From: Chlamydomonas sphaeroides
Taxonomy: Eukaryota; Chlorophyta; Chlorophyceae; Chlamydomonadales; Chlamydomonadaceae
DNA: 64,000 nucleotides
Direction: 5' to 3'
NCBI GenBank assembly: GCA_001662425.1
Contig: BDDC01000079.1
Span: 1-64,000 of the forward strand
Shown: positions 30,603 through 43,292 of the stretch, piece after piece
Layout: the number at the start of each line of letters is the position of its first letter
How positions within the stretch are numbered: position 1 is the first letter of the stretch
Position numbers and translations under genes: made by a program
The notes under the pieces: generated by a model
The model's database searches: none
What the model was told of the DNA's origin: nothing
Seen by the model: the letters and a program-made list of their open reading frames with translations, nothing else

Positions 30603-32380
30603 TCAGAAGCCGTCGTCTCCGGACATGTACCGTGAGTACTTGTCCTGCTTTCCGAACTTCTTCTTGAACCACTCCTTGCCTGTATATGTTATTGCGGGTT
30701 GTGGGACAGGACACACACCCGTTGGTCGCGCAGGACGACGGGACATGCACGAGCGTATTGCAACCAGGCCGCAATTGCCTGTGACGGTTCGAGGGCTGAC
30801 GCGTGCAACGAGAGGCGTAGCGTGCAACGCGAAGCAACTGACAGTTCCAAGCACGGCACCCTCTGAGCCCCTAGGCGATGCCCGCCTCTGGCCCCGGGTC
30901 GCTTGCTGGGGTCGGGTGCTTCACGTCCGCACGACGCAAGCAGCTTGCCTGGGATGCGCCATTGGCCTCCACGACGGAAGACGCAACACACTGCGATCAG
31001 GCGGCCAGGAATTGCAGCGGGGTTCAGCCAGCGGCGTCTGCAGCGCCGGCCGCAGCGGAGCACCCGACGCGCACCCTACGACCTCAAGCCCAAGGCGGCA
31101 TGCTGACACCCCGACTGGCCGTCGGGCGGCGGCGGCCTCCCCCCCCGTCAACAGCCCACCGATGCATGCCCCTAGGCTGCTTCCCCGCTCGCAGCTGACT
31201 CACACAGGCACGTGAGCATGCCCACCAGCATAATCACGCCGACCTGGATGAGCAAGGGAACAGGGGCAAGTCGTCACAGCTACACGGAAGGGCGTGGCCG
31301 GCAACAGGCAGTGGCGGAAGGCGCCCCGGCAGCGTGCATGTCATGTGGGTCGGAGCAAACCGGCCCACACAAGAACTCCAGGGCGTCCCCAAGCCAGCGC
31401 CAACAACTTCGGCTGCTGCTGGCTGTCGCGCGCGGCAGCGGTCTCGCTGACAACCAAGCTAGCCCTGATGTAGGCCGTGCAGCCCTGACGCCTGTACCCC
31501 TGCGCACCGTAATGGCAATGGCCTGCTCCGTTTTGCTTTTGGATCCAGAGAACTCCTGCTTAATCTTCTCGCCCACGGATTCCTGCAAGCGTGTGAAGTC
31601 ATGGATGAGGCCGGGGGAAGGGTTTGGCTGGATAGGGCAATGCTGGGTGCCGCTTGACTAGGCAGGGACGAGCAGGGCTAGGCGAGGCTGCACCAAGTTG
31701 GGCTAGGTCAGGCCAGGCAGATGAGGTAGGTGGTCGCGTCCACGTTGCCGTCAACAAAGCTGCTCACCTTGTGGGGGCTAGGCGGCGACGGCGCCAGCGG
31801 CTGGGGCGCAGGCGACGGTGGCAAAGGGGTGGGTGCCGCAAGCGGGACTGTGCTGTTTGCCACGGAATCCGTTCCGTTGCCTGCAGCGCTAGGAGCTGGG
31901 GACGGCGCCCCCGCCGTGGAGTTGCCAGTGGCTGCTGTCCCGTCGGCCAGCGCTGGTGTTGGTGCAGCTGCGGGGCTGGGTGCGGGGCCTGCAGCGCTGT
32001 CGCCGGCTTGAAGCAGGGCTCGCGTACGAGGACGTACTGTTGGGCAGGAAACATAGCAGGACGTTTAGGGAGGGCAGTGGCGTCAACGGCACTGGAAGAG
32101 CACGGGCGCAGGGGTCCAGTCGCTTGGGTGCTTTCCGACCCGTCCGGAGCACACGTGATCGCTCAGACAGCCATATGGGGCGCGCTATAATCTGCCAAGA
32201 CCCCGCTCGTAACATACCAGCTCCTGTTGGCACGGTAAAGGCAGCGCAAAGGAGGACCACGCTCAGCAGGACCGATATCGCCGCCCTCCGCGCGCTTGAG
32301 CTACGGATTCTCCCCAAACCGAGCGCTGCAGCGGCTGCTGGCTGCCGCTGCATGCTGCTCGAGGCAGCTGCCGATGGCAT
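30603..32380 (-). CDS. Pro/Ala/Ser-rich membrane protein (unrecognised)
   Basis: Five exons in phase (5' to 3'): 32218-32380, 31768-32036, 31508-31582, 31204-31243, 30603-30679; 207 aa. The N-terminus carries an Arg-flanked hydrophobic segment RRAAISVLLSVVLLCAAFTV, a signal peptide or signal anchor. Next come about 90 residues rich in Pro, Ala, Ser and Thr with several NxS/T sites (GNSTAG, GNGTDS, ANSTVP), like an O- or N-glycosylated wall-type ectodomain. A charged stretch ESVGEKIKQEFSGSKSK leads into a second hydrophobic span AIAITVGVIMLVGMLTCL, then a basic tail KEWFKKKFGKQDKYSRYM ending SGDDGF. The layout suggests a type I plasma-membrane or secretory-pathway protein. No family is recognised. 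Confidence 0.65.
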
Positions 32381-33264
32381 CCTTCTACTGCGCTGGGAAC
32401 GCTGGTGCGTTCTTCAGCCTGGTGCAATCCCGCGAAATACAATTTGTTTAGATGTTGATATCAGGCAGTAGAGATATGACAGGCGAGGTGATTCACCCTA
32501 GGAAGTGCTCAGTCAAGGCTGTGACAGTTGCGACGCTGTTTGTGGCTTGTGATGTGGCTGTGCTGTGTTGCAATAGTACACCAAGCAAGAACTAGGGCCC
32601 GGCAGGGCAACGGGGCAGACGTGGGCAAGGCCTCACAGAACGCATGCATGCCAAACTCGGCCCGGCACCAGGGCGCCGGTCTACAGCGCAAATATCACAG
32701 GACTCACTCCAACCTTTGAACTAGCGCCCAAGCACAAATACCCGGCTCGCTGGAGCGTGCCGAGACATGAAGTCATCGTGCGCAGCGTTCCGTCTTTGAC
32801 ATTTTTGCTCGCTTAACTCTCCCGGCTGTGGCACGACGGTACGCGCTGCGAACGCGCTGGGCACAGTGATGTTGCAACGTTAGGGAATGGTGCGCGCGAA
32901 CTGGGGCGCGAACTGGAAAGTTCGCTCGAGCACAACACATTGTCTGCATCAGAAGCTGTGCCTTGACCGCTGCGCACCATGCCCGTCGCACGCCCTGCGA
33001 TTGCTCAACCATCCCAACCTCCCCCGTCCCGGGTTGCCGCATCCCGCGTTGCCTTTCCACCACCAGTACCTTCCGGTTACAAGTTCCTTCAAGGTCTAGC
33101 TGACACCTCTCGGCTTCGGCTCCAGCGCCATCGCGGCGGTGGTGGCCCCGCTGTACGCCAGCGGCCCCCTGGCGGGACGCCAACCCAGGGTCTAGCAGCC
33201 ACACCCTCGTCAACCCTCTGGGCGCCGCGCAACCGCAGCTGCACCGGGGCTGCGGCGTGCTGCC
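32381..33264. promoter_or_regulatory. Divergent intergenic region
   Basis: About 880 bp between two head-to-head starts. It must contain both promoters. A Pro-rich frame starting at 32979 precedes the plus-strand gene, but it joins it only through an impossibly short 30-nt intron, so it is treated as 5' UTR. Confidence 0.45.
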
Positions 33265-33730
33265 ATGCTCGGCAGCGACGATCAGCGCAGCTCCGTGGTG
33301 ATCCCCGTGCGCCACTCTGTGGGGCAAATCAAGCCGCAGGAGCCAACCAACAAGAGCTTCGGCCACAAGGATTCGATCCTTGTGGGGCTGGGCCTCCTGC
33401 TCTTCTGCAGCATGACTTGGCTTTGGTTCGTGCACAGGTGCGGTGGGGGTTACACAGCAACTTGTGATGCGGTAGAGCATTGCCCGGCAGCATATGGGGT
33501 TCATGTACAGCCGTTGCATGGGCGTAAGCCGTGGGAGGCGGAGTGCGTTCGTGCGCGCCGAGATGCTGTGCGGCAGGATCCTGGCATGGACTGTGTCGGG
33601 TTTGTGCCGAGCCTTGCCTTGGATTTCATGTGCGCGCAGGATGTACCTCAACGCAGAGGAGGAGGAGTCGGTGCCTACTGGATCCGGAGCAGGGGCCGGC
33701 CTGGAGGCAGGCCGCGTCTACATGCACTGA
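33265..33730 (+). CDS. 87-aa single-pass membrane protein (unrecognised)
   Basis: Two exons in phase, 33265-33437 and 33640-33730. The N-terminal half is polar (MLGSDDQRSS...), then one clear membrane span ILVGLGLLLFCSMTWLWFV near residues 37-56 followed by HRRMYLN, an EEEE patch, and a Gly/Ala-rich end RVYMH. Positive residues follow the span, so the C-terminus may face the cytosol. No family is recognised, and the short length makes the model less certain. Confidence 0.5.
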
Positions 33731-35454
33731 TGGCTAGCAGCGGCCGGCGACGCAGCCGCGGCGAGCGGCTTGGCCTCGTCACCGGCGGCTGCGGCTCTAG
33801 GCGCTGACGGCAAGCAGCGGCAGCCGCGCAGCAGCACAGCGGGCGGCATGATCTCTCGCGGCTGCGGTGATAAGCAGCGATGGCTAGCTATGACAGTAGT
33901 GGACGGCCTGGCTGCCGCTGGTCGTGGCATTCATTTGCACTTGCATAAGCGAGAGGCGGCATGCCATGTGTCCTGCGCTGACGGCTGGTGTGGGCGTAGC
34001 CCATACAGCTAACCCTCGGGAGCGGAAGGGTTTGCCTGCGGGCTTCAAGCAAACAGGTACGCGCTCCGCGCGGCCCGTGAGGCAGGCTCATGCCTGTTGC
34101 AGCTGAGCGCGGGAGCGCATGCGCTGTTGCGGCGCCGGGGCCGCCGCCATGCCCATGGCTACGCATGGCTGCCTGGGTGTCATGCCGCGCCGGCATGTGG
34201 TGGTGCGCTGGTGGTCTTGCGGGCGGTATTGCGGGTTGCGGAGCGGTGCGGGTTGCGGAGCGGTGCGCGTGAGGCGAATGAGGGCAGGAGGCTCCAGTAG
34301 GAGGTCGCCGACCATGAGCTGCGCGGTGACGGATGCGAGTGTTGTAGGGAGCAGCCGTCTTGAAGTGTGGACTGCGGCAGCCCTCGACCTTGTCTTGCTG
34401 GTCACGTATGGGTGGAGTCTGGAGTGGGCGGAATAGGCACCGTGGGGCGTTTCGTGCGGAGCGTTGGTACTGGCCCCGGGCCTTGTCTAAGTGTGTTGAC
34501 GCAGAGAGGTGCGAAGTGCGAGCGGAATCTGCGGGGTCGTGGCTTGCCGCTTGAGGCTCAGGATACGGGCGCGTACCGGCGTTTTCCCAAGACGTGTCAG
34601 TACGCTGATGCAGTGGATGCTTGCAAGTGAAGCGTGTGGCACTGCGGGATAACGGCAGCTGACCTGCGGATAGTGACGGCAACTGTTCTGAAGGAACGCG
34701 AAAGCAACCGTTCCATATGTTGCCTGCGGCCTTGGAACCGGCTCCCGGCCAGGAATCAGCATCGTGACCAACAGCAACGCAGCCTTTCGGCATGAGCGCA
34801 GCAGACGTGGCTACCACACGCCACCCTGCCGCCATCACACCAATGACAGGGCTTGCAGGGACGCGGGAAAGCAGGCACACGGCCGCCCATGCTGCACCCT
34901 CCGTCCAGTCCCACACAAACAAGCCGCAAGCCGCGTGCACACAACAAAATGCAAGGACGCGGCCATGCCGGATTCTAGGGCATTCGTCCTGCCACGCCGC
35001 AATTTTCCACACAGATGTGTAGCCGCCAGACGCGGCCTCACGGAACCCGAGGGGTTCGGCGGCTCAACTCCACACGCGGCCCTGACACCCAACAGTAAGC
35101 TGCGTTGGGAGCTGTGGCCTTCGTCCATAAAAACGTTCGTAATGTATGTGCACAACCCAGTACCGTCGTATGCCGCTGCACAGGCGCAGCCGGCGTCGGC
35201 CGGGCAGAGCCGCACCGGCCACATCGCGCTTGGCCTCACCCTCAGTGCTGTCGGCCGAACGCGCCGCAATCAACCCATGGCCAGATGGATCCCATGGAGA
35301 TTCACCATGCCACGCCACACACCGCACCGCACACCGCACAAAGCGCAAAGCCCTTCACAAGACACCCACGGCGGTCCGGCGTCCGCACCATGAACCCAGC
35401 TAGCCGCACACAATGCTCTGTTCCCTCCCCCCATGCAACACCCCAGCCGAGCCC
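33731..35454. other. Convergent gene-free stretch
   Basis: 1.7 kb between two converging stops. Frames such as the 374-codon minus-strand one (33888-35012) have irregular composition and no domain. A 2 x 17-bp perfect tandem repeat sits at 34231-34264. Confidence 0.45.
34231..34264. repeat. 2 x 17-bp perfect tandem repeat
   Basis: GCGGGTTGCGGAGCGGT occurs twice in direct succession in gene-free DNA. Confidence 0.95.
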
Positions 35455-38400
35455 TCAGCGACGGCCGCCCCGGCCCCCGCCGCCCCCGCCAAGACGCCGC
35501 TTGCCCGACCCGCCGCCGCCTCCCCCTCCCCCGCCCTTCTTCGGGACCGCGCCGGGTCCGCGCAGCAGCTCCTGAGTGCCGCGCTCCAGCAGCGCGTGCA
35601 GCCGCTTCTGCGTCTCGGCCGGCCCGCGGATCTGCTGCCACTGCACGCCGCTCAGCCGGCGCAGGCAGTCCATGCGGGCGCTGTCGTCTGGCAGCTTGCT
35701 TAGGCACTCAAAGGCCTTCTCGTCCACGCCAGACAGGTCCAATGGCTTGAAGGATTGGAGGTACTTGCGCATCCGCTGCTTGAAGTCTGACGTCAGCGGC
35801 TGCCCGGAGCCGCGCCGCTCACTCCCGCCGCCGCCGCCTTCGGCGGCCGCGTCATCGCCGCCGGCACCGTCGCTGCCGCCGTCAGCCGCCGGCGGGCTCG
35901 CGCTGCGCGAACGCTTGATGCCGCGCGGGCTGCCGCTGCGGTCACGCTCGCCCCGGCCGCTGGCCGCCGCCGGCGCGCCGGCGTCAGCAGCCGCGGGCGA
36001 GCGCGCGCGGGAGCCCGAGCGCGAGCGGCTCTTGTCGCGCATGGGCGAGCGGCCCCGGCTGCGGCTGCGCGTCTTGCTGCGCTGCTCCGCCTTGGCCTTG
36101 GCGGGACTGCGCTGCTCCGCCTTGGCCTTGGCCGGACTGCGGCTGCGCCCGTCGCGCTTGCGAGCTGGGCTCTTGCTGCGCCGCCGGGCAGGGCTCTTGC
36201 TCCGCCGCCTGGCGGGGCTGCTGCTGCGCGAGCGGCGGGCGCCGTCGGCGCGCCGCCCCCTGCTGCGGCTTCGGCTCCTGCCGCCGCGCTGCCCCAGACC
36301 GCCGGCCGCTGCGCCGCCCAGCCCCCGCAGCCGCTCGCGCTCCCGCTCGCGAATCTGCTGCTCGCGTAGACGCGCCGCCGCCGCCGCCGCGACCCTTGGG
36401 TCGGCGGCGGGCGGGAAGCGGCCGCCCATGGGCAGGCTAGGGGCGCCGAGTCCTCCAATGCCCATGGGCAACGCGTGCCCAGGCAGCGGCGGCGGCGGCG
36501 GCAGCCCAGCGGGCCCCAGCGGCCCGCGGCCGGCTGCCATGCTTATCGGCGGCGGGCCGGGCAGCATCGGCGTCGGCGGGAAGCGGCCGTCCCGACGGCT
36601 CGGCAGCACAGCGCTGGACATCGGCAGCGGCGCCGCCATGCCCGGCGGGCCGGGCAGCGGGTGCAGCGGCGGCGGGCCGGGCAGCGGCGGGCCGGGCGGG
36701 CCGGCACCGGGGCGCGACCCCGGCGGCGGCAGGCGGTCTCGCTGCAGCAGTAGCATGTCTCGCTGTACCTGCTCGGCACAGCGCTGCAGCGTGCCCTTGA
36801 CTGTGGCGCTAACGTTGAAGCGCTCCTTCCAGCGGATGTGCCGCAGCTGCCGCAGCGCGTTGATGCGTTGCTGAGGGGAGCAGGGGGGCGGCAAGGAGGG
36901 TTGAGCAGGGGTGGCGACGCGGGGAGGCGGGCAGCACGGCAAGGTCTCATGCGCAAGAGTAGCGGCGGGCATGCGCGCGAAACTGTGGCGGCCGGCGTGG
37001 GATGAGTGGCGGTGTGCCAGGCATCGCGCCTCACCTCGCAATTGGGCAGCATCAGCAGTGGGTCCCAGGCGCTGGCGTCGATCTGAGAGCACTCGAGGCC
37101 GTCTGCGGGCACCGCGTGGGGAGATGGGCGTTGGAAACGGCAGAGGGACAGGCAGGCGCTAGCCTGACGCGAGACAACCCACCGAGCCGCGGAGCTCCTG
37201 TATGACACTGCTCCCCTACGGTACCCACCGACGTCGTACAGCACCAGCCGTGCGTCCTCGATGAACGCCCGCGGCAGCTTGGCGATGGCGCCCCGCGTGG
37301 TGCACCGGACCACATCGTCCCACCGCCGCGACTTGCGGTCCGGCTCGCGCATCGGCGGCAGCCGGGATGCGCCACCACCACCGCCACCGCCGGCACGCTC
37401 GCGGTCCCGCTCGCGGTCCCGGTCACGTTGCCGGTCGCGCTCCTTGTCGTCGCGCCGTCGGTCCTCGGCGTCCCGGGCCTTGCGGTCCCGGCTGCGGCTG
37501 CGGCTGCGCCGCCGGCGGCCGTCGGCGGAGCGGTCGCGCTTGGTGGAGGGCCCGGCGCCGCTGGGGCTGGCACTTCGCGCGCGCTTGGCGGTCCGGCCGC
37601 GTGCCTCACGCTCCGTCTGCACGGCGCTGTGCAGGCGCGCGTGCAGGACGCCGCCAGGGTTGTTGGCCGTGGCCCAGGTCACCTGAGGCCGCGGTTGCAG
37701 GGCAGGATATCAGAACACGCGCAGGGCTGCACGCTCGCATGGTTGCTCCATGCGCCATGCAGAGAGCTGAGGCCGGCCGCAACTCAACCCCGCGCCCTGC
37801 GACACGCGAGCCGCTCGCCCCCAAGGCCGGCCGCAGTGCATGCCCTGCGCCCCGCAGTTCACATGCCCGCCGCGCACGCATGCGGGCCGCCGCAACCCCA
37901 AACACGCATGCCTGCTGCCACAGCGCAGCCCCCGCAGCCGGACCCAGGCAGGCGGCACCTCGCTTCATAACTGCTCAACCGACCACGGCGCAGCTCACCG
38001 ACAGAAGCGCCTGCGCCGCGCGCCATCGCGTGTCGTCGTCCAGGGGCGCCAGCAGCGAGCGGAAGGCCCACGGCCGCACCGTGGAAAGTTCCAGCGCCGC
38101 TGCGGACCAGGAAGAGTGCAGTGCGGGGCAAGAGCAGCAGGCCCCGTCAGGCTGGGGTTGCAGCAGGCGGCACTGCGACCACAAGCCTTCCCGCATCGGA
38201 AGCCAGCCTGCGCAGGCGGGCACCCGCTCGCGGTCGCCGCCCCGAGAGCCCGACACGACTGCATGTGCGCCGCCATGCCATGCCCCGACGCTGACTCACG
38301 CATGTCAAGCAGCAGCTTTCGCAGCTTGCCGAGCATGTCCGAGCCCACGTTGCCCACCAGGCCGGACGTCACGTGCGCAACCTGCTCCTCCCGACTCGCG

Positions 38401-41400
38401 CCCGCCGTCGGCGGGCCGACGTCCTCATGCACCGCTCGGCCGCCAGCGCCGCCGCTGCCGCTCGGCGCCAGCGACCGCTCCGCGCCGCCGCCGTCGGCGG
38501 CGTCGGCCGTCGACGGCGCTGCTGCGTCGGCGGCGCCGTCGGCGCCGTCCTGCCGCGCCGACGCCAGATGCTCGGCCATGTGGGTGCCGTGCATGTCGCC
38601 CATGAGATCCCGTACGTAGTCTTCGTCCAGATCTCCCACGTGCTCGTGGTCGTACTCGCCGACGTCAGCCACGTCCTCGGTCGCATCATGGCCGCCACCG
38701 CGACCCACGGAGCCGCCGTCGCCGTCGTCGCTGCTGCTGTAGCCCCGTGACTGCGAGCGCGTGGGCTCGGAGTCGGATGAGCTGTAGGCCCGTCGCGGCG
38801 AGGCAGAGAGCTGTGGCTCAGTCGCCGTCGGCGCCGCTGCCGCCTCGGATGCCGACGGCGCGGCGCCGTCCGTGTCTGGGACGGCGGCAGCGCCGTCCCT
38901 GCCCGGCGACGGGGCGGAGGTCGGCGCCGGGGGGTTCCAGACGATGGGCTCGCGCCGGCGTCCGGCACCGTTCGCCGCCGAGTCAGCATTCTCGGCCGCT
39001 TGCTCGGCCATCGCGGGCGCGTCCACAGCCGTTGTTGCGGCAGCGGCATGGCCGTCGGGCGCGGCGCCCTCACCGGCCGGTGTTGGGTCGGGTTGATGGG
39101 TGCTCGCAGGGGCCGCTGCCTTGTCGGTGGCAGGCGCCCCCACGGTGCCGCCCCCGGACCCAGCCATGCCGCGCTCGCCTGCCGCGCCGCTTGGCCCTGC
39201 TGCCGACGCCTGCGCAACCTCGCCGTCCTCAGCGCGCAATCGCTTGCCGTCACGAGACCGACTGCGCGCCACGCCGCGATCCCGACCGCTGTCGCCAGCG
39301 CTGCTCACGTCCTTGCCGCCAGCTCCGCGGTCCTTGTCGCCAGCTCCGCCGCCGCTGCGCTCCTCGCCCTTCTCCCTGCCGCGCTCCCGCTCCTTTTCCC
39401 GGTCCTTATCCTTGTCACGCTCTCCGTCCCGGCTCTCCCGCTGCTGCCGGTCCCTGTCGCGGCCGCCGTCCTTACTGTCAGCAGCGGTCTTGCCCGATCG
39501 CCCACGTGACCGGCTCCGGCTTCGGCTGCGGACGGCGGCCTTGCCGCCATCTGACGCCTTAGCATCGCTCGGTGCGCCGCTCCGGTCCACTTCCTTGTCA
39601 CGGCCGCGCTCCCGCTCCTTCTCCCGGTCGCGGTCACGGTCGCGCCGGCTTGGGCTGTCGCCCCGGCCACCGCCGCGGCTGCTGCCGCCTGTGTCGCTGC
39701 CGCGAGCGCTGCCGCCGCCTCTCCCGCCTGTAGGATACCGGTCGCCCGGTCGCAGGGGCGCGGGCGCGCCGTTAGAACGTCGTTAGCGGGTCTGAGCGGC
39801 CGGCGCCGGTTCAGGAGGGCGCATGCGCAGGTCAGGCACGGGCCGCCGCCGTGGCGGCAGCGCCGGCGCCCCGGCAGGGGCGGGTGCCCGCCTTCCGTGG
39901 CGTGCTCAGCGGCTGTCGCCGGCGCTGGGGGAGACTCCGTGGGGCATGCTCTACCCATGCAGGCAAACAGGGCAGGGGTCGGCGCCAGCCAAGCGCGCTG
40001 CCAAGGAGCAGCGAGCACCGGCAGCAATGGGGCGTGCGCCGGATGGGGCCTACTGCTGCAGTTGCCGGTGACGCCAGCTCCGTCGGCGCCGGGGGATCCA
40101 GCGCTCGCTGCAAGCCCTGGCAGCCGCCAACAACGGCCGCAGCCAGGGCTGCCAGGCCGGTGGCGCGCGAATGGCACCGTCGCGGTGTCGGGCCCCTCCG
40201 CGAATGCTGCTGCGGTCGCTTGGTCCCCCAGCATCAGCCCCTCCGGACCAGCATGCCTGCCGTCGGGGCCCTGAACCCGGCGTCCGTTTGCTGTCGCCGC
40301 CTAGTACACCCCATATGCGCCTGTTGACTGCTCTCCTGGGCCGATGGGTCCGGTCCGGCCTCCGGCGCCCGGGACCCTGGGTCCGATGGAAACACAAGGT
40401 GCTGACCTAACCCCCGCCAGCGCACGAGGCCCAAGCTCCAGCGCCGAGGCGGCTGGGCTGCTGCTGCTGCTGCTGCAGGGCGCAACGGCGCAGCAGCGGC
40501 GCCTGCCCCTGGCGTACGCACACGCACCCCCGCCAGCAAGAACGCAGATGCGGCGTGGCGCGCAGGGCGCCGTACTGCGCCAGCAGCAGGCGCCTGTTGC
40601 TGCTGACAGCTCGCCGGGGGATGCTGGCGCTTGCCGGCCGGGGCGCCGGGCAGCACGCGTGACCTTGCCGAACGCGGCAGAGCGAGCGGCCGCGCTGTCC
40701 GCAGCATCGCAGCTGAGCAGAGACGTCCGCTAATTGCTTGAGCAAGGAAGAGAGGCCTGCGCTAGTCCGGCCATTCCGGGAAGCGCTGCTGCACACCGAA
40801 ACCCTTGACGCCAGGCCTGCGGCCGCCGCGGTGGCGCTGCAAGCTGTCGCAGAGCCGTGCTGCAGGTGTCCGTGCGCCGTGCCTGCACGGCGCCGGCCGC
40901 TGCAGCGCGCGGCGCGGCGCCGGACCGCCAATAGAGGCGCCCGCAGCGCCCGTGCTGCGGGGCCGCAGCAAGAGCACCAGCCCCTGCTTGTCTCGCAGGG
41001 TCCAGCGCACGCGCATACCTGCTTCCTGCTGTTGCCGCGATCGGTCCGGGCGCTCCCGCTCCCGCTCCCGCTCCCGCTCGGAGCGCTGCCGCTCCGAATC
41101 CTGCCGGTGTCGCTCCCGCTCGCGCTCGCGCTCCCGTTCACGCTCCCTGTCGCGCTCGCGGTCACGATCACGGCCGCGATCTCCAGAGGCTGTTGTGGAC
41201 GGCGGAGCCGCCGGCGTGGAGGATGTCGTTTCGCGGAGGCCAAACATGACGTAGGCCGAGCGGCCATCGTCCCGGCTTGCCGCTGGTGTGGCAGCGGGCC
41301 GAGCCTCTGGCCGAGGCGCCGCAAGGTGCGGCGGTAGCGCCGGTGGCGGCGGCGGCAGGGACGCCGGCGGCTGCCGCTGCGGCGGTGCACCGGCATCGCC

Positions 41401-43292
41401 ACCGCCGCCGCTGCTCTGCGCCGGCTTAGCAGCGGGAGGCTTCGCGGATTCCGGGGCGGCAGTCGCAGCCTCTGGGGCAGCAACTGGTGCTGCCGCTGGT
41501 GCAGATGACGTCGAGGCCGCCGGCTCCTGCTTTGGTGCCGCTGCCACCACCTGCGCGGCAGCCGGAGGCGGCTCAGGCGCTGGCGGTCGCTCAACCGCCG
41601 GCGGGCCATCGCCAACTGCCTCGTTCTTGACCGCCACCGCCGTTGCTGATGCCGCTGGCGCTGGCACTGCATCGGCCTTAGGCGCCGCCGGCGTCGGCGC
41701 GGTTGTCGGTGCCGGCGCGGTCGTCGGCGCCGGCGCGGTCGTCGGCGCCGGCGCGGTCGTCGGCGCCGCTTTAGCCGCTTTCGCAGTCGCCTGGGCTGGT
41801 GAGGGCACCTCGCTGACTGGTGCAGCGGGCGCCGCTGCCGCCGGCGTGCCTGAGCTGGACCCTTTGGGTACCTCGCCAGCCGTCCGCCGCAACTCCGGCC
41901 GTCCTTCGGGCGCTGACCCAGCGCCTGAGCTCGCCGACGGCTTTGCGTCTGCCGAAGCGGCCGGCGTGGCCGCGGGCGTGACTGCGGCCGCTGCAGGTGG
42001 TGCTGTGGGCATCTTCCGCCCCGAGGGCTCCGCTTCGGACTCCCGCAAGCGCTTGCGCGGGTCACGTGGCATGTCCGCAGCTGACACAGCCGACGGCGAT
42101 GGCACGGCCGGGGGCGCTACGGCAGCCGCGGCGATGGCCGCCTGCTTACGAGCAGCGGGCGTGGTGGCCGTTGATGCCGCTGCAGCCTCCGCCGCCAGGC
42201 CGGCAGCGCCGTCCATCGCCGCAGGCGCACCCTTGGCTGCGGCCTTGGCTTTGGGCTTCGTGGCGGCCTTCGCCGCGGGCTTGGCTGCGGCTTTGGTTGC
42301 GGGCTTGGTGGGCTCCAGGGCGGCCGGCGTTGCCTCCGCGGGCGCAGCTGCTTTGGGCTCCGCCGCGGCGGTCTTCGCCTTCTTGGCCTTGGGGGCCGGG
42401 GCATCTGCTGGGTGTCATGGAGGATACGGGCGGTCCGGTCAACTTGCGAAAGGAGTGCACCGACCCATATTCGCTGCCCATCAGAGCACAGTGGGTGCGC
42501 CCACTCGCTGTCCAGTCCAGCACATACCTCCGGTAGCCCTCTCGGCCTTCGCCAACGTCTTCTTAGCCTTCGCCGCTGGAGATGCTGCCACCGCGGCCTC
42601 AGCAGGCGTCGCGGAAGCAGGCTTCGTAGCCTTCCGAGGCGATGGGCCGGCCTTGCTCACCCGGGCAGCCTTTGCCCCTGACTCCTTCGCAGCTGGCGCC
42701 TCGCCGTCTGCTGCTTGCGCCGGGGCGCTGTCAGCGGTGCTGGGAACCGATGCAGGCTCGGTGTCCCGAGCGGCTTTCGCGCCCTTCTTAGTCGCGGGCT
42801 TCGCGGCCAGCTGGCCACCAGCCTTGCCCTTGGCGCCCTTCGTGGGCGACGCTGGTGTATCTGCATCGTCCTGCTCCTCGTCCGCATCGGAGAGCGAAAG
42901 CTGCTTCGCTTTCGGCTTGCCCTTGGCCTTCGGCGAAGTGGGCGGCTCTGCAGCAGGCGGTGACCCCGCTGCGGACCCCGCTGCAGAGCCTGTGGTAGGC
43001 CCTGTAGTCGCCTTGGCACGCGAACGCGTTGTCCGCGGCACAGGCTCGGGCGGCAGAAAGTCCTCGGGCCCGATGCTGGGTTGCGTCGTCACGGTACAGC
43101 CCTCGGCAACGGCGTCAGGTCCATCCTGGGGCGGCAACAGCAAAGCCGTAACTTCGGCGCTGCTTGCAAGTCGCGAGCTGGCTTTTTCGCGAAGCTTGGC
43201 GCGCATCTGGCCCAACGCCCGCCCTTCCGTTGCGCTTCCAGTTGTCCATGGCTCACCTGCTTGCTCTCCTTGAACTTCTTAAGGAATCCCAT
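35455..43292 (-). CDS. Giant SR-like Arg/Ser and Arg/Asp/Glu-rich protein, 1,855 aa
   Basis: Probable nuclear RNA-processing or transcription factor, inferred from composition. Eight exons in phase (5' to 3'): 43257-43292, 42528-43206, 41019-42404, 38300-39727, 37999-38099, 37229-37682, 37035-37102, 35455-36870. The N-terminus is MGFLKKFKESKQ, then 690 Ala/Pro/Lys-rich residues with KPKAKAAA-type tracts and PTTAPA repeats, DPRKRLRESEAEPSGRK, YVMFGLRE, and Arg/Asp/Glu repeats. Exon 4 has RSRSRSRGRS, Asp-Arg-Lys tracts and an acidic DEDYVRDLMGDMHG block. Exons 5-7 are the only folded-looking part: VRPWAFRSLLAPLDDDTRWR, WDDVVRCTTRGAIAKLPRAF, ARLVLYDV and SAWDPLLMLPNC. The last exon has RINALRQLRHIRWKERF, RS repeats (RRRSKSPARR) and a helical end FKQRMRKYLQSFKPLDLS. 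Phase agreement across all seven introns, including a 1.3-kb one, argues for one gene. No known family is recognised. Confidence 0.65.

Noticed and set aside
32979..33120. Pro/Ala-rich frame as first exon of the 87-aa protein
   Set aside because: Would need an intron of about 30 nt, too short to splice.
33888..35012. 374-codon minus-strand open frame
   Set aside because: No domain, irregular His/Arg/Ala composition, no supporting splice structure, and it spans a tandem repeat; long chance frames are common in such GC-rich DNA.
40762..41018. Continuation of SR-like exon 3 to a stop at 40762
   Set aside because: The GTATGC donor at 41018 joins the next exon in phase and restores Arg/Asp/Glu repeats; the read-through end is unlike the rest.
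40407..42065. 552-codon Arg/Pro-rich minus-strand frame
   Set aside because: It is a shifted reading of exon 3 of the SR-like gene, whose proper frame keeps phase with both neighbours.
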